From Caldifarciminota bacterium (GTDB taxonomy: Bacteria > Hydrothermota > Hydrothermia > S141-80): 11,181 bases of DNA. The stretch lies in the NCBI GenBank assembly GCA_027053375.1, contig JALUJC010000123.1, forward strand, positions 1 through 11,181, read 5' to 3'. Of this stretch, positions 7,442 through 11,181 are shown one piece after another. The notes under the pieces are model-generated. The model searched no databases. It was not told the DNA's origin and saw nothing but the letters and a program-made list of their open reading frames with translations. Made by a program: the position numbers and the translations under genes. How positions within the stretch are numbered: the first letter of the stretch is position 1; each line of letters starts with the position of its first letter.

Positions 7442-8101
7442 ATGGGGCAGAAAGTACACCCCTATGGGTTTCGGCTGGGATTCATCCGTGACTGGAAAGC
7501 GCACTGGTTTGCCCAGCCCCGGGATTATGCCAAACTGCTGCAGGAAGATCTGAAGATCCGGGACTATGTCCGCAAACGCTTCAAGCGTGCCGGGATCTCC
7601 CGCATCATCATTGACCGTGCGGCCAACACCATCAGCGTGAATCTGCATGTGGCCCGCCCGGGGATTGTGATCGGGCGGAAGGGTGCCGAGGTGGACGCGT
7701 TGCGTAAAGAGCTGACCCAGCTGCTGGGAGGCAATGTGGAAATCCGCATCAACGTGCAGGAAGTCCGGGTTCCCGAACTGGACGCGGAGCTTGTGGCACA
7801 GAACGTTGCGGAACGCATTGAACAGCGTGTCTCTCACCGGCGAGCCATGAAGCGGGCTGTGGAGATGGCCATGCGTATGGGGGCCCAGGGTGTGCGGATT
7901 CAGTGCAAGGGCCGTCTGGGTGGTGCGGAAATTGCCCGGAAGGAATGGTATCTCCGGGGCCGGGTGCCCCTGCATACCCTTCGGGCGGATGTGGATTATG
8001 GCTTTGCGACAGCGTATACCAAGTACGGAACCATTGGCGTCAAGGTCTGGATTAACCGGGGTGAGGTGCTGGAACGCCCCGCTGCGGCCGAGGCGGAGTA
8101 A
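7442..8101 (+). CDS. rpsC: 30S ribosomal protein S3
   Basis: The 219-residue protein starts [18 protein letters not shown], an S3 signature. It contains a KH RNA-binding domain with the GRKG loop at residues 78-81 ([18 protein letters not shown]). The C-terminal domain has [18 protein letters not shown] and [14 protein letters not shown], then [14 protein letters not shown] and [11 protein letters not shown]. The RRAMKR basic patch belongs to the mRNA entry channel, where S3 helps unwind structured mRNA. The length is normal (E. coli 233), with a short acidic tail. AAGGAGG at 7428-7434 sits 7 bases before the ATG, within the end of rplV. A 12-base spacer with AAGGAGG leads to rplP. Confidence 0.99.
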   Translation: MGQKVHPYGFRLGFIRDWKAHWFAQPRDYAKLLQEDLKIRDYVRKRFKRAGISRIIIDRAANTISVNLHVARPGIVIGRKGAEVDALRKELTQLLGGNVEIRINVQEVRVPELDAELVAQNVAERIEQRVSHRRAMKRAVEMAMRMGAQGVRIQCKGRLGGAEIARKEWYLRGRVPLHTLRADVDYGFATAYTKYGTIGVKVWINRGEVLERPAAAEAE

Positions 8102-8113
8102 AGGAGGACCATC

Positions 8114-8536
8114 ATGCTGCTCATGCCCAAACGTGTAAAATATCGGAAGCAGCAGCGGGGACGGATGCGGGGCAAAGCCAAGCGGGGTTATACCATCGTG
8201 CATGGAGAGTATGCCCTCAAGTCCCTGGAAGCTGCATGGATTACGGCCAACCAGATTGAGGCGGCCCGTGTGACCATCCAGCGGTCCATCAAGAAAGGGG
8301 GGAAGCTCTGGATTCGGATTTTCCCCGATAAACCCGTGACCAAACGTCCTCCTGAGACCCGTATGGGGAAAGGGAAGGGCAATGTGGACCGCTATGTGGC
8401 GGTGGTGAAACCCGGGCGGATTCTTTTTGAGCTGGCAGGTGTGACCGAAGCGCAGGCGCGGGAAGCTTTCCGGAAAGCCGCGCACAAGCTTCCGGTGGCC
8501 ACCCGGTTTGTTTCGCTCAAAGAGGGAGGTGTGTGA
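8114..8536 (+). CDS. rplP: 50S ribosomal protein L16
   Basis: This 140-residue protein begins [20 protein letters not shown] and contains [45 protein letters not shown] and [16 protein letters not shown], all L16 hallmarks. L16 binds near the A site of the 50S subunit, helps accommodate tRNA and joins late in assembly. Arg83, in ETRMGKGKG, corresponds to the arginine hydroxylated in E. coli (Arg81). AAGGAGG at 8101-8107 lies 6 bases before the ATG, and this spacer is one of the longest in the window at 12 bases. The stop TGA shares its last base with the rpmC ATG. Confidence 0.99.
   Translation: MLLMPKRVKYRKQQRGRMRGKAKRGYTIVHGEYALKSLEAAWITANQIEAARVTIQRSIKKGGKLWIRIFPDKPVTKRPPETRMGKGKGNVDRYVAVVKPGRILFELAGVTEAQAREAFRKAAHKLPVATRFVSLKEGGV
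8525..8530 (+). promoter_or_regulatory. Shine-Dalgarno site that decides the rpmC start
   Basis: GGAGGT is 5 bases from the ATG at 8536 but only 2 bases from an in-frame GTG at 8533, so the ATG is preferred. The site lies inside the end of rplP. Confidence 0.7.
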
Positions 8537-8742
8537 TGAAGGCGAGCGAACTCCGGGAGCTGACCCGGGAAGAGCTTCTGGGACGGTTGAATGAATTGAA
8601 AGAAGAGCTGTTCCAGCTTCGGTTTGAGAAAGCGATGGCAGCCGGTTCCATGTCCAATCCCCACCGCTTTAAGGAAATCCGCCGGGATATTGCACGGATC
8701 CTGACCATTCTGAACGAACGGAAGAGGAGTGAGGCATCATGA
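8536..8742 (+). CDS. rpmC: 50S ribosomal protein L29
   Basis: From the ATG at 8536 the protein has 68 residues, normal for L29 (about 62-70). It begins [20 protein letters not shown] and has the family helix pair, with [14 protein letters not shown], the [15 protein letters not shown] segment and [11 protein letters not shown] at the end. L29 is a small helical-hairpin protein near the exit of the peptide tunnel, next to L23. The ATG overlaps the rplP stop by one base (TGATG). Its own stop overlaps the rpsQ ATG by 4 bases. Confidence 0.98.
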   Translation: MKASELRELTREELLGRLNELKEELFQLRFEKAMAAGSMSNPHRFKEIRRDIARILTILNERKRSEAS

Positions 8743-9026
8743 GGGGCCAGCGAAAGGTGCGCATCGGTGTGGTGGTGAGCGACCGAATGGACAAAACACG
8801 GGTGGTGATGGTGGAGCGACTGACCCAGCACCGGCAGTACAAGAAATACATCCGCCGCCGGAAAAAATACTACGCCCACGACGAGAACAACGAGACCCGC
8901 ATCGGGGATGTGGTGAAGATCATGGAGACCCGACCGCTGTCCAAGCTCAAACGCTGGCGCATTGTGGAGATTCTCCGTCGTGCGGAACGCCTGGAAGAGG
9001 TGGGTGAAGAGGAGGTCTCATCATGA
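8739..9026 (+). CDS. rpsQ: 30S ribosomal protein S17
   Basis: The 95-residue protein has the OB-fold S17 core: [24 protein letters not shown], then [34 protein letters not shown]17 is a primary 16S rRNA binder in the 30S body. It carries a short acidic C-terminal extension ([16 protein letters not shown]) beyond the usual end at about residue 80, with no obvious function. AGGAG at 8725-8729 and GAGG at 8731-8734 precede the ATG, which overlaps the rpmC stop. The last codons contain the AGGAGGT that serves rplN, so the extension also positions the next gene's ribosome binding site. Confidence 0.98.
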   Translation: MRGQRKVRIGVVVSDRMDKTRVVMVERLTQHRQYKKYIRRRKKYYAHDENNETRIGDVVKIMETRPLSKLKRWRIVEILRRAERLEEVGEEEVSS

Positions 9027-9391
9027 TTCAGGATTTCACCTGGGTAAAGGTCGCGGACAACAGCGGGGCCAAGGAAGCCCGGGTGATCAAGGTCCTGGGG
9101 GGCAGCCGGCGGAAGTATGCCTCCCTGGGAGATGTGGTGGTGGTGACCGTGAAGGATGCCATTCCCAATTCTCCCGTCCCTAAAGGGACCGTGACCCGGG
9201 CGGTGGTGGTGCGTGTGGCCAAGGAAGTGCGGCGTAAGGATGGAACCTACATTCGCTTTGAGGACAATGCGGTGGTTTTGCTGGACGACAAAGGTGATCC
9301 GCGGGGAACCCGTGTTTTCGGGCCGGTGGCCCGGGAACTGCGTGATCGGGGCTTTATGCGGATCATCTCCCTGGCACCGGAGGTGGTGTGA
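9023..9391 (+). CDS. rplN: 50S ribosomal protein L14
   Basis: At 122 residues this equals the standard L14 length. Its sequence is highly conserved: [63 protein letters not shown], and [26 protein letters not shown]14 binds 23S rRNA at the subunit interface, next to L19, and is the docking site for the silencing factor RsfS. AGGAGGT at 9010-9016 lies 6 bases before the ATG. The start overlaps the rpsQ stop by 4 bases. L14 begins the spc operon in E. coli; here it follows S17 without a gap, so no separate spc promoter is visible. Confidence 0.99.
   Translation: MIQDFTWVKVADNSGAKEARVIKVLGGSRRKYASLGDVVVVTVKDAIPNSPVPKGTVTRAVVVRVAKEVRRKDGTYIRFEDNAVVLLDDKGDPRGTRVFGPVARELRDRGFMRIISLAPEVV
9379..9384 (+). 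promoter_or_regulatory. Shine-Dalgarno site that decides the rplX start
   Basis: GGAGGT is 6 bases before the ATG at 9391 and only 3 bases before an in-frame GTG at 9388. The spacing favours the ATG. Confidence 0.7.
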
Positions 9392-9711
9392 TGGCCCAGA
9401 AGATCAAGCGCGGAGATACGGTGCTGGTGATTGCGGGAGATGACCGCGGGACCATCAGCAAGGTGAAGCGGGTTTTCCCGAAGAAAAAGACCGCCATCGT
9501 GGAAAACGTCCGGGTGGTGAAAAAGCATATGCGTGCCCGTCAGCCCGGTGAGGTGAGCGGGATTGTGGAAATGGAGGCACCCATTCATCTATCCAATCTG
9601 ATGCTGGTGTGTCCACACTGCTCCGAACCGACCCGCGTGGGTTTCCGCATCCGGGAAGACGGCACGAAGGTGCGATACTGCAAGCAGTGTCAGGAGGACA
9701 TCGATGAGTAA
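9391..9711 (+). CDS. rplX: 50S ribosomal protein L24 with a zinc-finger-like C-terminus
   Basis: From the ATG at 9391 the protein has 106 residues, normal for L24. The KOW domain is at the N-terminus ([29 protein letters not shown], residues 5-33), followed by [12 protein letters not shown] and [13 protein letters not shown]. The C-terminal part holds two CxxC pairs, Cys74-Cys77 (CPHC) and Cys97-Cys100 (CKQC), spaced as for one zinc site. This arrangement occurs in L24 of several phyla; E. coli lacks it. L24 is an assembly-initiating 23S rRNA binder near the tunnel exit. The ATG shares one base with the rplN stop, and the 3' end overlaps rplE by 8 bases. Confidence 0.98.
   Translation: MAQKIKRGDTVLVIAGDDRGTISKVKRVFPKKKTAIVENVRVVKKHMRARQPGEVSGIVEMEAPIHLSNLMLVCPHCSEPTRVGFRIREDGTKVRYCKQCQEDIDE
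9692..9697 (+). promoter_or_regulatory. Shine-Dalgarno site for rplE inside rplX
   Basis: AGGAGG lies 6 bases before the ATG at 9704, within the last codons of rplX. It supports the long L5 version, even though this start overlaps the upstream gene by 8 bases. Confidence 0.75.
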
Positions 9712-10303
9712 CGCAACCGCTGCGATTGCCCGGGATACGTCGGCCTACGAAGGTACGGGGCGGCTGCTGCATTACTACCGGAAAGAAGTGGTTCCCATGC
9801 TCATGGAGGAGCTGGGATACAAAAATCCCATGGCTGTGCCCCGCCTGGAGAAGATCGTGGTCAATGTGGCTGCGGGCGAGGCGGTGCAGGACCCGAAGAT
9901 TCTGGATGTGATCGCCCAGGATCTTGCCCAGATCACGGGTCAGAAACCCCAGGTGCGGCGTGCCAGGAAAGCGGTGGCGGCCTTTCATCTTCGGAAAGGA
10001 ATGCCCATTGGACTGCGGGTAACGCTCCGAAAATACCGCATGTATGACTTTCTGGATCGGCTGATTCATCTCGCACTCCCCCGTGTGAGGGATTTCCGTG
10101 GATTGCCACGGGATGCCTTTGATGGGCGTGGAAATTACAACTTCGGCTTAAAGGAGCACACGGTGTTCCCTGAAATTGAAGTGGACAAGGTACAGCGGGT
10201 TTTCGGGATGGACATTGCCATCGTGACCACGGCAGAAACAGACCACGAAGCCCGGGTGCTCCTGGAGGCATTCGGGTTTCCCTTCCAGCGGGAGCAGCAA
10301 TAA
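9704..10303 (+). CDS. rplE: 50S ribosomal protein L5 with N-terminal extension
   Basis: The 199-residue protein is longer than usual (about 178-185). The L5 core starts near residue 19 ([22 protein letters not shown]) and continues with [44 protein letters not shown], the FDGRGNY motif and [14 protein letters not shown]5 binds 5S rRNA in the central protuberance and contacts P-site tRNA. About 15 residues ([15 protein letters not shown]...) precede the core. The strong ribosome binding site 6 bases before the ATG and the lack of a good internal start suggest that the extension is real. The core shows unusual residues, such as VNVAAGEA where VNMGVGEA or VNVGLGEA is common. TAATG joins the stop to rpsN. 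Confidence 0.98.
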   Translation: MSNATAAIARDTSAYEGTGRLLHYYRKEVVPMLMEELGYKNPMAVPRLEKIVVNVAAGEAVQDPKILDVIAQDLAQITGQKPQVRRARKAVAAFHLRKGMPIGLRVTLRKYRMYDFLDRLIHLALPRVRDFRGLPRDAFDGRGNYNFGLKEHTVFPEIEVDKVQRVFGMDIAIVTTAETDHEARVLLEAFGFPFQREQQ

Positions 10304-10488
10304 TGGCAAGAAAGGCACAGATTGAAAAAGCCAAACGGCCGCCCAAATTCCGTGTTCGTCAGAGGAACCGGTGCAAACGGTGTGGTCGTCCCCGGGGATA
10401 TATCCGGAAGTTTGGCCTCTGTCGGATTTGCTTCCGGGAGCTGGCGCTTGCTGGAGAACTCCCCGGCGTGAAAAAGGCGTCCTGGTGA
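10303..10488 (+). CDS. rpsN: 30S ribosomal protein S14, zinc-binding type (S14Z)
   Basis: This 61-residue protein is the short zinc-ribbon form of S14 (type Z), unlike the longer zinc-free form (about 100 residues) of E. coli. The ligands are Cys24, Cys27, Cys40 and Cys43 in [20 protein letters not shown], followed by [19 protein letters not shown]14 lies in the 30S head near S3 and S10. The ATG overlaps the rplE stop by one base; GGAG at 10291-10294 is 8 bases upstream. Some bacteria carry a second, zinc-free S14 under zinc-responsive control; that cannot be judged from this window. Confidence 0.99.
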   Translation: MARKAQIEKAKRPPKFRVRQRNRCKRCGRPRGYIRKFGLCRICFRELALAGELPGVKKASW

Positions 10489-10501
10489 GGAGGCAGCAAC
10501 C

Positions 10502-10906
10502 ATGATGATGGATCCGATTGCGGACATGCTCACACGGATGCGCAATGCCATCCGGGCTGGACACCGGGAAGTGGAGATTGTTCCCCGTTCCAAAATGAAG
10601 GTGGGAATTCTGGAGATTTTGAAGCGAGAAGGGTTTATCCAGGATTTCCAGGTGGAAGAAAACGGGCGTGGAGGAAGGATACGGGTGCAGCTGAAATATA
10701 TTGATGACGATCCCAAGAAGCCGGTGATTACCGATCTGCAGAGGGTGTCCAAGCCCAGCCGACGGGTCTATGTGGGTGCGGATGAGATCCCCTGGGTCAA
10801 GAACGGCCTGGGTATCGCCATTCTTTCCACTTCCCGGGGACTGCTGACGGATCGTGAAGCCAGGAAATTGAGGGTGGGCGGTGAACTGCTCCTCACCGTC
10901 TGGTAA
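10502..10906 (+). CDS. rpsH: 30S ribosomal protein S8
   Basis: The 134-residue protein begins [21 protein letters not shown] and ends [28 protein letters not shown], both S8 signatures. S8 binds the central domain of 16S rRNA and is needed for assembly of the 30S platform. Three consecutive ATG codons occur at 10502, 10505 and 10508. GAGGAGG at 10487-10493 favours the first (8 bases). In E. coli, S8 represses the spc operon by binding an mRNA mimic of its rRNA site at the start of rplE. Here rplX and rplE overlap, so any such site would have to lie within coding sequence. Confidence 0.99.
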   Translation: MMMDPIADMLTRMRNAIRAGHREVEIVPRSKMKVGILEILKREGFIQDFQVEENGRGGRIRVQLKYIDDDPKKPVITDLQRVSKPSRRVYVGADEIPWVKNGLGIAILSTSRGLLTDREARKLRVGGELLLTVW

Positions 10907-10917
10907 GGAGGGCGATC

Positions 10918-11181
10918 ATGTCGAGGGTAGGAAAGAAACCGATTCCGATACCCAGAGGGGTCACGGTGACCCGGGAGGGGGAGGTCATCCGGGTCAAGGG
11001 ACCGAAAGGGGAGCTGACCTTCCGTCCTCATCCGGACATGAAGGTGATCATTGAGGGGGAGGAAATCCGGGTGGAGCGCCCCACCGACCGCAAGCAGCAC
11101 CGCGCGCTGCACGGCACCACCCGGCAAATCCTGGCCAACATGATCCAGGGTGTGACGCAGGGGTTTACGAAAACCCTGAAG
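10918..11181 (+). CDS. rplF: 50S ribosomal protein L6, N-terminal 88 residues (3' end cut off)
   Basis: The open frame from ATG 10918 runs off the right edge. It reads MSRVGKKPIPIPRGVTV, a classic L6 start, followed by VKGPKGELTF and HRALHGTTRQILANMIQGVTQGF, matching the first of the two L6 repeats. The full protein is usually about 175-185 residues, so about half is visible. L6 binds 23S rRNA near the sarcin-ricin loop, where the elongation factors bind. AAGGAGG at 10905-10911 lies 6 bases before the ATG, in an 11-base spacer after rpsH. This is the normal spc order; rplR and rpsE would be expected next but are outside the window. Confidence 0.99.
   Translation, partial: MSRVGKKPIPIPRGVTVTREGEVIRVKGPKGELTFRPHPDMKVIIEGEEIRVERPTDRKQHRALHGTTRQILANMIQGVTQGFTKTLK

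Overview
The window is a single, gap-free block of 21 co-directional (+ strand) translation genes: the end of the str operon, the whole S10 operon and the first part of the spc operon. The order is rpsL (3' part), rpsG, fusA, tuf, rpsJ, rplC, rplD, rplW, rplB, rpsS, rplV, rpsC, rplP, rpmC, rpsQ, rplN, rplX, rplE, rpsN, rpsH, rplF (5' part). Both end genes are cut by the window edges. No tRNA, rRNA, mobile element, CRISPR array, promoter or hairpin terminator was seen. No non-coding stretch exceeds about 18 bases, so there is nowhere for a leader or attenuator between the classical operons.

The source is a bacterium of moderately high GC (roughly 60% by eye). It has strong AGGAGG-type ribosome binding sites, Leu codons TTA and CTA and Ser codon TCA are scarce, S14 is the short zinc-binding form and L24 carries a C-terminal CxxC pair. 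The fused str-S10-spc layout and the sequence style resemble Gram-positive-like and deep-branching thermophile-rich phyla. Chloroflexota is my best guess, from remembered sequence style only and with low confidence.

Region by region: 1-4005 holds S12, S7 and the two elongation factors. 4010-9026 holds the S10 set (S10, L3, L4, L23, L2, S19, L22, S3, L16, L29, S17). 9023-11181 holds the spc set (L14, L24, L5, S14, S8, L6). Eight of the 20 gene junctions overlap by 1 to 8 bases and the rest are 2 to 18 bases apart, which fits one long transcript with translational coupling. The products together build the small-subunit head and decoding region, the large-subunit core and exit tunnel, and supply aminoacyl-tRNA (EF-Tu) and translocase (EF-G) activity.

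I found no new multi-gene system. What deserves a second look lies inside otherwise ordinary genes. The EF-G lacks the normal tip-loop motifs of domain IV, including the His implicated in translocation. EF-Tu has unusual residues in and near its GTPase switch motifs. The exit-tunnel loops of L4 and L22 are both divergent, with a Trp near the L22 hairpin tip. L5 has an N-terminal extension. All family comparisons are from memory, not from an alignment run.
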